Part shown: one piece after another, positions 6,299-13,712 of the stretch
Layout of the letters: each line of letters opens with the position of its first letter
How positions within the stretch are numbered: the stretch's first letter is position 1
The notes under the pieces: generated by a model
Seen by the model: only the letters and a program-made list of their open reading frames with translations
What the model was told of the DNA's origin: nothing
The model's database searches: none
Made by a program: the position numbers and the translations under genes
Assembly (NCBI GenBank): GCA_009703445.1
Contig: WLGA01000015.1
Span: forward strand, 1 to 13,946
DNA from: Actinomycetota bacterium
GTDB taxonomy: Bacteria > Actinomycetota > Actinomycetes > Actinomycetales > Microbacteriaceae
Direction: 5' to 3'
DNA length: 13,946 nt

Positions 6299-7318
6299 AT
6301 GCCCAACGAGGAAACCTGGAAGCCAGCCAAGACCGATAAGTCTGAGCGACTCTTTCAGCTGACCTGCGTCTTGCTGTATTCCGAGCGAGGGCTGACCAAG
6401 CGCGAACTTTTTCACGCGGTCGACGCCTATCGAACCGATTTAGCGAAGTCTTCCGAGGATGACTTCGCGTTGAATAAGAAGTTCGAGCGCGACAAGAGCG
6501 ACCTCCGTGACATGGGCATTCAGGTTTCCAATCCCGACCCAAAATCAGACCCGGATGAAATGCGGTACGCAATCGCAGCCGACACATTCCTGTGGCCAGA
6601 GGACATCAAGTTTGATGCCCAGGAATTGCAACTTCTAAATCTCGCCGCTCAGGTTTGGGCCCAGGCATCGCTATCGAGCGAAGCGAACCGTGGACTAGTG
6701 CGTCTGCGCGGTCTAGGCATCGAGCCAGCGACTTCAGACATGCTCGGTTTTGCGCCGCGCCTCCGCACACATGAACCATCGTTTCTTCCGCTCAGCCAGG
6801 CCATCGAAGATTTGGTCGAGGTCTCATTCGATTACCGCAAGGCAGAGGGTGAAATCTCTCGTCGTCACGTTCAGCCCTGGATGCTTCGCAGCATCGATGG
6901 GCAGTGGCTGGTCGTCTGCTGGGATAAGGATCAAAAAGCGGTCCGAAATTTCTTGCTCAAGCGAATCGTTTCCAAAGTGAGCTTCCGCACGGTTCAAATC
7001 AATGAAAAGGAATCTGAACTCGTTCGATTCGAGGCTCCGAAGTCAGAGGACATCCAGGCCGCAATCGAAGACCTTGAGTCCCATACCGCTTCTCAGATCG
7101 CAAAACTCAAGGTTCGACGCGATAGCCAGGCATGGTTCCACTTCAACCTTGGCGACGAGCCGGGCGGCGACGCGGAAATTTCTTTTTCATACATGGACCT
7201 GCACCTCTTGGCCGAGGAACTCAGCGAATATGCGCACGATATCACGGTCTTAGCCCCAGCCGAACTGGCTAAAGCCATCAGGAACCGATTTGAGGCGGTG
7301 GCCAACGCTCATGCCTAA
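6299..7318 (+). CDS. pafB: WYL-domain transcriptional regulator PafB
   Basis: A 339-aa protein starting at ATG 6299 behind GGGGGAG. An N-terminal winged helix-turn-helix lies at about 15-75 (ERLFQLTCVLLYSERGLTKR, then helical). The WYL domain lies at about 165-235, with VSFDYRKAEGE, the PWMLRSIDGQWLVVCWDK segment in which the W-Y-L signature reads W-L-V, and VRNFLLKRI. In mycobacteria PafB and PafC form a heterodimeric activator that turns on most LexA/RecA-independent DNA-repair genes after DNA damage; the WYL domain senses single-stranded DNA or another damage ligand. Assignment rests on the tandem arrangement with pafC and on tatA-tatC-helY downstream, as in Rv2096c-Rv2092c. pafA is not upstream as it is there; an FKBP gene is instead. 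pafB overlaps pafC by 8 bases. Confidence 0.9.
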   Translation: MPNEETWKPAKTDKSERLFQLTCVLLYSERGLTKRELFHAVDAYRTDLAKSSEDDFALNKKFERDKSDLRDMGIQVSNPDPKSDPDEMRYAIAADTFLWPEDIKFDAQELQLLNLAAQVWAQASLSSEANRGLVRLRGLGIEPATSDMLGFAPRLRTHEPSFLPLSQAIEDLVEVSFDYRKAEGEISRRHVQPWMLRSIDGQWLVVCWDKDQKAVRNFLLKRIVSKVSFRTVQINEKESELVRFEAPKSEDIQAAIEDLESHTASQIAKLKVRRDSQAWFHFNLGDEPGGDAEISFSYMDLHLLAEELSEYAHDITVLAPAELAKAIRNRFEAVANAHA

Positions 7319-8300
7319 ACTCAAAGGTTTCAACGGAGAAGATCGATACAACTTCCTTCTGGCGTTGGTTGGCTACCTAGGCCACAGAGGCGAGGTTTCG
7401 ATCGAGGAAGTGTCTAATCACTTTGACCTCGATGCCGACTACCTGATCAAGGCTCTAAAGAGCTTGAACGATGCAACCGCGCAGGTTGGCGGCTTCGAAG
7501 AGTGGCCATTCTACATCGATATAGACCTGCTCGATGAAGGTGTGGTTTCGATGACCACAGCCGAAGTAATCGACGACGTCCCAAGACTTTCAACTCGACA
7601 GGTTGCTGCGCTATCGGCTGGTCTTTCATACCTGGCGAACATTCCGGAGTTTGCCGCAAACGCAGACATCAAATCTCTGATGCAAAAGGTTTCGAGCGGA
7701 TCTGGGCTCGGGCGATCTGAACTCATCTCTATAGCCCCCGGATCAGTCGAAGCCGGCGCCGAGACCCTTCGCGATGCAATCCTGAGCAACCGCGCTATTT
7801 CATGCGAGTACATCAACCGAAAGCAAGAGAAAAGCGTTCGTGAAATCGAGCCGCTGCGCATCGACCTTACCGCTGGAGTTTGGTATCTCCGCGGCTACTG
7901 CCCAATCAATAAGGCCGTTCGCAATTTCCTGATTGAGCACATGCGCTCGATTCAGATTCTCGAGCGAGAAATCTCGGATGTCGCCACCAAGGTCGGCGAA
8001 ATCGAGGACGCTACCTATGTGGCCGAGGCAACCGACACCGAGGTTACCGTGGAAGTTGCCCCGGAGGCTTACCGCCTGATTAGCGAGTTTCAGACCCTTA
8101 GCGAGCCAAAGGATGTCGGTTCGGGAACTATTCGCACCCAAATCAAGGTCGGGCACCTGCCGAACCTGGGTCGTTTGATTGCCAAGTATGGCGGTGCCGC
8201 GCGAGTAATAGCCCCGGAAGAAGCTCGCGAAATCGTCCGCAACTATGCCCTGTCAGCGCTGGGCGCGCAGGGTCGCGAAATCGATAGGGAAGTCGAGTAA
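7311..8300 (+). CDS. pafC: WYL-domain transcriptional regulator PafC
   Basis: A 329-aa protein. ATG 7311 is chosen over an in-frame TTG at 7290 because it gives the common short overlap with pafB (ATGCCTAA) and has GGTGG 9 bases upstream. An N-terminal helix-turn-helix spans about 11-55 (DRYNFLLALVGYLGHRGEVS, then EEVSNHF). The WYL domain spans about 160-225 with an intact WYL at 191-193 (GVWYLRGYCP) followed by KAVRNFLIEHM. It is the partner of PafB in the DNA-damage-responsive activator. The overlap argues for 1:1 production of both subunits. Its stop shares one base with the next start (TAATG). Confidence 0.9.
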   Translation: MPKLKGFNGEDRYNFLLALVGYLGHRGEVSIEEVSNHFDLDADYLIKALKSLNDATAQVGGFEEWPFYIDIDLLDEGVVSMTTAEVIDDVPRLSTRQVAALSAGLSYLANIPEFAANADIKSLMQKVSSGSGLGRSELISIAPGSVEAGAETLRDAILSNRAISCEYINRKQEKSVREIEPLRIDLTAGVWYLRGYCPINKAVRNFLIEHMRSIQILEREISDVATKVGEIEDATYVAEATDTEVTVEVAPEAYRLISEFQTLSEPKDVGSGTIRTQIKVGHLPNLGRLIAKYGGAARVIAPEEAREIVRNYALSALGAQGREIDREVE

Positions 8301-8638
8301 TGGGTTTCTGGGCTTGGTTCTGGATCTGGACGGCACTTATTATCGGTTCACTCGCGGTGTTCGGGTTCATCGGAAAAGGTCTCTTCAATCGAGGGCTTTC
8401 AGTTTTCCACCAGGTAAGCCAAATCGCACCTGTCGCTAAGAAGCTTTTTGACGCTCTTGAAGCTAAACCAAAGCCAGAAGACAAAGAGAGCGACCTACTT
8501 ACTCCGGCGGCAGAACTCGAAGAAAAACGACGTGTTCTTTTGAAGCGAAAGTCAAAGAAACAGGCTGCGCGACAGCGTAGTCTTAGAAGTGCAATCAAAC
8601 ACATCGATGTAAACGAAAGCAGGTTCACCAATGATTAG
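8300..8638 (+). CDS. Small single-pass membrane protein of unknown function between pafC and tatA
   Basis: A 112-aa protein. Residues 3-25 (FWAWFWIWTALIIGSLAVFG) form one N-terminal membrane helix without a cleavage site. A glycine-containing turn (FGFIGKG) follows, then a potentially amphipathic helix (about 29-54, LFNRGLSVFHQVSQ then VAKKLFDALEA) and a strongly charged, basic C-terminus with a probable coil (about 72-105, many Lys/Arg/Glu). I recognise no named family. The layout of membrane helix, short hinge, amphipathic helix and charged tail is the layout of TatA and TatB, but TatA signature residues are missing. It shares one base with the pafC stop and overlaps tatA by 8 bases, so it is translated with both. 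The tight fit strongly supports it being a real gene. Confidence 0.75.
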   Translation: MGFWAWFWIWTALIIGSLAVFGFIGKGLFNRGLSVFHQVSQIAPVAKKLFDALEAKPKPEDKESDLLTPAAELEEKRRVLLKRKSKKQAARQRSLRSAIKHIDVNESRFTND

Positions 8639-8843
8639 AGGGCTTGAAGGCTGGCACTTCATCATCATCCTTGTAATCGTGCTTTTGCTCTGGGGCGCTC
8701 CAAAGCTCCCTGGTCTAGCCAAGAGCCTTGGCCAGTCGATGCGCATCTTCCGCAAGGAAATGAAGGGCCTTGGCGATGACAAGGCAGCTGAGAAGGCTGA
8801 CAAGCCTGCAGCCACCGAGGGCGACTCGACCTCAACCAAGTAA
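8631..8843 (+). CDS. tatA: Sec-independent protein translocase subunit TatA
   Basis: A 70-aa protein, near the usual TatA size. A hydrophobic helix (about 9-22, HFIIILVIVLLLWG) is followed by the hinge and family motif APKLPGLAKSLGQSMRIF (23-40), an amphipathic helix to about 48, and a charged, Ala- and Lys-rich tail. TatA oligomers form the membrane-thinning element of the twin-arginine translocon, which exports folded proteins after recruitment by TatC. The usual Phe-Gly hinge reads Trp-Gly (21-22). AGCAGG lies about 8 bases before ATG 8631. It is followed by tatC after a 10-base gap. Confidence 0.95.
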   Translation: MIRGLEGWHFIIILVIVLLLWGAPKLPGLAKSLGQSMRIFRKEMKGLGDDKAAEKADKPAATEGDSTSTK

Positions 8844-8853
8844 CTGGCAACTT

Positions 8854-9666
8854 ATGGCCAGAAAAAAGAACCCAGAAAAGCGCATGGGGCTCGGAGGTCA
8901 CCTCCGCGAACTCCGAAATCGCCTATTTTGGTCTGCTCTTTTCATCATGGCTGGCGCTGTTGTCGGCTGGATGATTTTTGATCAAGTCTTCGACCTACTT
9001 CAGGCGCCAGTTGTTCGATACGCGGCCGAGAACCACTCAAACACCACCATCAACTTTGGCTCCGTTACCGGAGCTTTTGACCTGCGAATGCAGACCTCAA
9101 TCTTTCTGGGCGTGCTTCTAGGCAGCCCATTTTGGCTCTATAACCTTTGGGCATTCATTACCCCGGGCCTCAAAAAGAAAGAACGTCGATACACGATCAC
9201 GTTCCTGGGCACAGCCGTTCCACTTTTCGTTGCCGGCTGCTGGCTTGCCTGGGTTTCCCTGCCTTACTTCATCGCAAGCCTGATTAGCTTTACTCCTAGC
9301 GGGGCTGCCAACGTGATCAACGCCAACGAATACGTGCTGTTCACCATCCGTGTTCTATTGGTGTTTGGTATCGCCTTCGTTTTGCCAGCCGTTTTGGTGT
9401 TGCTCAACTTCATCGGAATTCTCAGCGCAGCGAGCATTCTCAAATCCTGGCGCCTGGCGGTGTTTATCAGCGCAATCATTGCGGCATTGGCGACACCCGT
9501 CTCAGACCCGATGTCTATGCTTCTCGTGATGATTCCGATGACCGTTCTCTATTTCTTGTCGGCTGGAATCGCGTCCATCCATGACAAACGTGCAGCAAAA
9601 CGAGCCAAAGCCCTTGGTCTCGACTTCGATGAGCTCAATAATCTCGCCGATGAAAGTGACTCATGA
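8854..9666 (+). CDS. tatC: Sec-independent protein translocase subunit TatC
   Basis: A 270-aa protein. ATG 8854 is chosen over an in-frame start at 8770, which would lie deep inside tatA and add a non-conserved 28-residue extension. The N-terminal motif HLRELRNRLF (16-25), used in binding the twin-arginine signal, is intact, as is FITPGLKKKERR (101-112). Six hydrophobic segments follow the TatC pattern, with LATPVSDPMSMLL (212-224) before the last helix. TatC is the receptor of the Tat pathway in the plasma membrane and recruits TatA. Two usually acidic membrane positions look changed: the Glu of the FGxxFExP segment is Val176 (FGIAFVLP), and the Glu in the last helix is replaced in LYFLSAG. 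No clear ribosome-binding site is present, so translation probably depends on coupling to tatA. Its stop overlaps helY as ATGA. Confidence 0.93.
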   Translation: MARKKNPEKRMGLGGHLRELRNRLFWSALFIMAGAVVGWMIFDQVFDLLQAPVVRYAAENHSNTTINFGSVTGAFDLRMQTSIFLGVLLGSPFWLYNLWAFITPGLKKKERRYTITFLGTAVPLFVAGCWLAWVSLPYFIASLISFTPSGAANVINANEYVLFTIRVLLVFGIAFVLPAVLVLLNFIGILSAASILKSWRLAVFISAIIAALATPVSDPMSMLLVMIPMTVLYFLSAGIASIHDKRAAKRAKALGLDFDELNNLADESDS

Positions 9667-12128
9667 GTGAACTAGAGCTTAGCCCCGCCGAACGCTTTGC
9701 TAAGGCGAAAAAGTCTAAGAGCTACCCTTCCGTCGAAAGCTTCGTAAAACTGCTCAAGTTTCCGATGGATGAGTTTCAGGAGCAGGCCTGTCGAGCACTT
9801 GCCGAGGGTAAGGGCGTGCTTGTAGCAGCCCCAACCGGCGCCGGAAAAACCATCGTTGGCGAGTTCGCGATTCACCTAGCGCTCGAGAAAAACCTCAAGG
9901 TTTTCTACACCACACCGATCAAGGCCCTGAGCAACCAGAAATACTCAGAGATGGTCAAACGGTATGGCGCCGAACGTGTCGGTCTTTTGACCGGAGACAC
10001 AAACCAAAACTCTGATGCGCAGATTGTCGTAATGACCACCGAGGTCTTGCGCAACATGATTTATGCCAACTCCGAGGCGCTTATGAATCTGGGCTATGTG
10101 GTCATGGATGAGGTTCACTACCTAGCCGACCGCTTCCGCGGTGCCGTCTGGGAAGAAGTGATTCTTCACCTCCCAAAGGACGTGAAAATCGTCTCATTGA
10201 GTGCCACGGTTTCAAACGCCGAAGAATTCGGCGCCTGGCTTGACGAAGTGCGCGGCGATACCCAAATCATCGTCTCCGAAATCCGCCCCGTCCCTCTCAA
10301 CCAGCACGTCTTCTTTGGCTCCGAGATGCTCGAGCTATTTGACGAGACATCCAAGACACCTAGGGTGAACCCCGAGCTTGCCCAGAAGCATGTTCAGAAG
10401 ATGCGGGCACCGATCAATCGCCCACAAAAGGGTCGTAAGACCAACTTCTACGACGACCGCCGCGGCGGTTCGCAAGCTCGAATCGAACGCATCAGCAAGC
10501 CAGACATGGTCGATATTCTTGACGAACAAGATATGCTTCCAGCAATTTTCTTCGTCTTCTCACGAGCTGGTTGTGAGGCGTCGGTCAAGGCCTGCCTGAG
10601 CAGCGGCATTCGACTAACCACCACCGAAGAAAAGCAAGAAATCCGTCGAATTGTTGAAGAGAAGACCTACAACATCAACGACGAGGACCTAAACACCTTG
10701 GGTTACTTCGAGTGGCTCAGTGCGCTCGAGCGCGGAGTCGCGGCTCACCATGCCGGCATGCTCCCAGCCTTCAAGGAAGTCGTGGAAGAACTATTTCTGC
10801 GCAAACTAGTGCGCGTTGTTTTTGCCACCGAAACTCTTGCCCTTGGCATCAACATGCCAGCCCGAACTGTCGTTCTCGAGCGCTTGGATAAGTACAACGG
10901 CGAGGGCCGAGTTCAAATCACACCGGGGGAGTACACCCAGTTGACCGGCCGTGCCGGTCGTCGAGGAATCGATACTGAGGGACACTCGGTCATTCAATGG
11001 TCGGCAAACATGGATCCGGCAAACGTCGCAGGTCTGGCCAGCAAACGAACCTATCCGCTGATTAGCCCGTTCCGACCGACGTACAACATGGCGGTCAACC
11101 TAATCGAAGCCTTTGGTCGCGAACGTGCCCGTGAGGTTTTGGAAACTTCATTCGCGCAGTTCCAGGCAGACCGTTCTGTTGTCGGTTTGGCCAAGGGCAT
11201 CCGAGAGAAGCAGGCATCTCTAGAGGGCTATGCCAAGGCCATGGAATGCCACAAGGGTGAGTTCAGCGTCTATGCGGGAATTCGACGCGAGATAAGCGAC
11301 CTTGAGCGTTCGCTGGCAAGCGGCAGAGTTCGTGCCGAACGAGGAAAAGACATTCGTCAGAGCAAGGGCCGCCACCTCCAGGAGCAGCGACTCAATCAGC
11401 TGAAGCGCGACCTGCGAAGCCACCCTTGTCACGCCTGTAACGAGCGCGAAGCTCACGCACGCTGGGGTGAACGCTGGTTCCAACTGCACCGAGAGCTCGA
11501 GGCCATCCTTGATCAAATCGAAGGCCGCACCAACCAGGTAGCCCGCACCTTCGACCGCATTTGCGACATGCTCGAGGTCATGCAGTACATTCAGCCACTT
11601 GCCGATCTAACCGGCGAGTATGAGGTCTTGGATGCTGGTCGCACGCTCGCGAGAATTTATGGCGAACGCGATCTCTTGATTGCCGAAGCCTTGCGCGAGG
11701 ACCTCTGGAAGGACCTCGATGCACCGAGTCTCGCAGCAATGGCAGCTGTTCTGGTTTACGAGAGCCGTCGCGATGACGAAGACTTTGAGCCGCGCATTCC
11801 GAAGGGCAACTTCGGCGACATCCTGGCAGCAACGGTAGACCTTTGGCACGACCTCGAAGGCTTGCGCCACGAGCACAAGCTCGGGCAAACCCCGCCACTT
11901 GACTTCTCACTGGCTCAGCCGATTTATCGTTGGGCGTCGGGAGCAAAGCTCGACACAGTGCTCGACAGCGCCGATCTGCTAGCCGGCGACTTCATTCGTT
12001 GGACAAAGCAAATCATTGATGTGCTCGACCAGATTGCACAGACCGCAGGGCCAGAACTCGCTGTGACAGCAAAGGCCGCAGTTGACAAGGTTAAGCGCGG
12101 CATCGTGGCATATTCCTACTATGGCTAA
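9663..12128 (+). CDS. helY: Ski2/Mtr4-like DExH-box helicase HelY
   Basis: An 821-aa superfamily 2 helicase. The RecA1 domain has motif I AAPTGAGKT (55-63), Ia TTPIKALSNQ, GLLTGD, motif II DEVH (149-152) and motif III SAT (180-182). The RecA2 domain has motif V TETLALGINMPA (near 388-400) and motif VI GRAGRRG (near 428-434). A basic insert lies near 245-275 (GRKTNFYDDRRGGSQ). A conserved HPCHAC element (587-592, Cys589 and Cys592) is found in the helical region, and the C-terminus carries the DSHCT-type domain (around 755-800, FIRWTKQIIDVLDQIA). Relatives unwind RNA with ATP. HelY of mycobacteria is about 900 residues and its physiological RNA is not firmly known; processing or decay of RNA is inferred. 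The start overlaps the tatC stop by 4 bases; the end overlaps lnt by 8. Confidence 0.93.
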   Translation: MSELELSPAERFAKAKKSKSYPSVESFVKLLKFPMDEFQEQACRALAEGKGVLVAAPTGAGKTIVGEFAIHLALEKNLKVFYTTPIKALSNQKYSEMVKRYGAERVGLLTGDTNQNSDAQIVVMTTEVLRNMIYANSEALMNLGYVVMDEVHYLADRFRGAVWEEVILHLPKDVKIVSLSATVSNAEEFGAWLDEVRGDTQIIVSEIRPVPLNQHVFFGSEMLELFDETSKTPRVNPELAQKHVQKMRAPINRPQKGRKTNFYDDRRGGSQARIERISKPDMVDILDEQDMLPAIFFVFSRAGCEASVKACLSSGIRLTTTEEKQEIRRIVEEKTYNINDEDLNTLGYFEWLSALERGVAAHHAGMLPAFKEVVEELFLRKLVRVVFATETLALGINMPARTVVLERLDKYNGEGRVQITPGEYTQLTGRAGRRGIDTEGHSVIQWSANMDPANVAGLASKRTYPLISPFRPTYNMAVNLIEAFGRERAREVLETSFAQFQADRSVVGLAKGIREKQASLEGYAKAMECHKGEFSVYAGIRREISDLERSLASGRVRAERGKDIRQSKGRHLQEQRLNQLKRDLRSHPCHACNEREAHARWGERWFQLHRELEAILDQIEGRTNQVARTFDRICDMLEVMQYIQPLADLTGEYEVLDAGRTLARIYGERDLLIAEALREDLWKDLDAPSLAAMAAVLVYESRRDDEDFEPRIPKGNFGDILAATVDLWHDLEGLRHEHKLGQTPPLDFSLAQPIYRWASGAKLDTVLDSADLLAGDFIRWTKQIIDVLDQIAQTAGPELAVTAKAAVDKVKRGIVAYSYYG

Positions 12129-13692
12129 GGTTCTGATTCGAATCCTGCTCGCGATTTTCGGCGGGCTCAGTTCGAGCCTGGCCTACCCGCGCGAAGGTCT
12201 ATGGCCCGTCATTTTTGTTTCGGTGATTACACTGCTTCTGTCGGTGCGAGGGCTCAGATTTTGGCGAGCATTCTGGGTCGGCTACCTGGGCGGCTTCTGT
12301 TTCTATGTGAGCCAAATCGAGTGGATGAGCCATTACCTCGGGCCGGTTCCTCTACTAGCACTCTCCACCCTCGAGGCATTCTTTTTCGGGTTGGGAATGG
12401 CGCTCATCGCCAGAGTCTGGCGTTGGCTGGCCGACAAACCAAGTTCAACTTGGCGAACCATTCAAATCGCCTTCGCGATTGCTACGGTTTGGACTGCGCG
12501 CGAATGGGTATCAATCAACCTGCCTTATGGCGGTTTCCCATGGTCGCGGTTGGCAATGTCTCAGTCAGAGTCGCCACTTGCTAACTGGGTGTATTTCGGC
12601 GGTCAACCGCTGCTGACATTTGTGATCTCTGCCATCTCAACACTCATCCTTTGCCTAGTTCTTGAACTGCGCACCCACGGATGGCGCACACATGGATGGC
12701 GCAATCGCGGCACTGTGCTTGCCACCGCGATGGTCCTCGGTCTAGTCGCCATTCCAACCCTTACCGTGGTGCCCAGTGTGGCCGAGAACGGAACCTTGGT
12801 GGTTGCCGCCGTGCAGGGCAACGCCAACGCCGGACTCTTTGCCAACACCACTCGAGGCTCGATCTTGCGCAACCACATCGAGGCATCGAACTTGATTGAA
12901 GCCAAGGCTAAGGGCCAAAAGGTTGACATAGTGGTTTGGCCCGAAAATGCTTCCGACATCAACCCACTCGCCGATGCTGCAGCAGCCTCGACGATGTCGC
13001 GCCTGGTCGATGAAAAGTTTGGAGTGCCATTGATCTTTGGCACGATCACCGAGCGCGGCGGTGAGCTATTCAATTCATCCTTGATCTGGCGACCTGGCGT
13101 GGGAGTCACCGACTGGTATGACAAGAAGCGACCGGTGCCGTTCGCCGAGTATGTGCCGGATCGCGATTTTTGGTACTCGCTAGCGCCTGACCTGGTGGGT
13201 TTGATTTCGCATGGCTACACTTTTGGCACCCGCGATGGAATTTTTGAATTGGGTAAGGACAAACTTGGAGTTTTAATTTGCTTCGAAATAGCCATCGATG
13301 ACATCTCTCGCGAACTCGTTGGCTCTGGCGCTCAGTTGATTCTGTCTCAAACGAATAATGCCGATTTCGGTCGCAGTGATGAAACCTTCCAACAGGTTGC
13401 GATTGCGAAACTTCGGGCGATTGAGACCGGCAGGGCAGTGGTGAACGACTCAACAGTGGGAGTATCGGCCATTTTCGCGCCAGATGGTCGCGTTCTCGAT
13501 CAACTGCCAACTTTTGAACCGGGTGTGATGGTTGCCCGGGTTCCACTTCGGAGCTCGATCACGCCAGCAATGGCTATTGGCGGCGGCCTAGACCTAGCAA
13601 TTAATGCCGCGGCCGTAATCCTGATCTTGCTATCCACCGGGCGAGGTGGCCGCTGGCTCCTGGGCAAGAAAAAAGCCCCGAGCAACAGCTAG
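12121..13692 (+). CDS. lnt: Apolipoprotein N-acyltransferase
   Basis: A 523-aa membrane protein. ATG 12121 gives an 8-base overlap with helY (ATGGCTAA), and an in-frame TTG at 12082 is less likely. It adds the third acyl chain to the N-terminal Cys of lipoproteins after signal peptide cleavage. The N-terminal half (1-220) has multiple membrane helices. The nitrilase-fold domain (about 222-480) lies outside the membrane. The catalytic triad is Glu275 (WPEN, 273-276), Lys335 (WYDKKRPVPFAEY, 332-344) and Cys387 (GVLICFEIAI, 383-392), with Glu343 as an accessory acid. A final membrane helix lies at about 485-505, followed by a short basic tail. It has no fused dolichol-phosphate-mannose synthase domain, unlike mycobacterial Ppm1. 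The lipidated FKBP in the same block is a plausible substrate. Confidence 0.94.
   Translation: MAKVLIRILLAIFGGLSSSLAYPREGLWPVIFVSVITLLLSVRGLRFWRAFWVGYLGGFCFYVSQIEWMSHYLGPVPLLALSTLEAFFFGLGMALIARVWRWLADKPSSTWRTIQIAFAIATVWTAREWVSINLPYGGFPWSRLAMSQSESPLANWVYFGGQPLLTFVISAISTLILCLVLELRTHGWRTHGWRNRGTVLATAMVLGLVAIPTLTVVPSVAENGTLVVAAVQGNANAGLFANTTRGSILRNHIEASNLIEAKAKGQKVDIVVWPENASDINPLADAAAASTMSRLVDEKFGVPLIFGTITERGGELFNSSLIWRPGVGVTDWYDKKRPVPFAEYVPDRDFWYSLAPDLVGLISHGYTFGTRDGIFELGKDKLGVLICFEIAIDDISRELVGSGAQLILSQTNNADFGRSDETFQQVAIAKLRAIETGRAVVNDSTVGVSAIFAPDGRVLDQLPTFEPGVMVARVPLRSSITPAMAIGGGLDLAINAAAVILILLSTGRGGRWLLGKKKAPSNS
12669..12698 (+). repeat. Two-copy 15-bp tandem repeat inside lnt
   Basis: Units 12669-12683 (gcgcacccacggatg) and 12684-12698 (gcgcacacatggatg) match at 13 of 15 bases and encode R-T-H-G-W twice in frame (RTHGWRTHGWR, near residues 184-194). 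They lie in the loop after a membrane helix and before the last N-terminal helix. The following five bases (gcgca) start a third partial unit. It looks like a recent in-frame slippage duplication. Confidence 0.8.
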
Positions 13693-13698
13693 GGGCTT
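13669..13698 (-). terminator. Intrinsic terminator of rbpA, overlapping the lnt 3' end
   Basis: AAGCCCC (13673-13679) pairs with GGGGCTT (13692-13698). The 12-base interior can pair further (AGC 13681-13683 with GCT 13688-13690 around an AACA loop). On the minus strand the hairpin is followed by a run of T (complement of A13669-13674), placing transcript release inside the lnt coding region. The lnt stop TAG (13690-13692) is in the right arm. For lnt the hairpin may also act, but without a strong U-tract. Confidence 0.8.
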
Positions 13699-13712
13699 AG
13701 TTCAAGTTCGGT

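Noticed and set aside
6240..6300. Possible PafBC-type damage promoter (TTGTCRGTG-N8-TAN3T) before pafB
   Set aside because: I looked for this motif upstream of pafB and the other genes and found only partial matches, such as CTGTCGGTG inside lnt without the second half.
8770..8853. Upstream in-frame extension of tatC
   Set aside because: It lies inside tatA and would add an Arg/Pro-rich stretch ahead of the conserved TatC N-terminus.
11578..11946. 122-aa antisense ORF in helY
   Set aside because: Arg/Pro/Ser-rich translation typical of the complement of a real GC-rich gene; no start signal.
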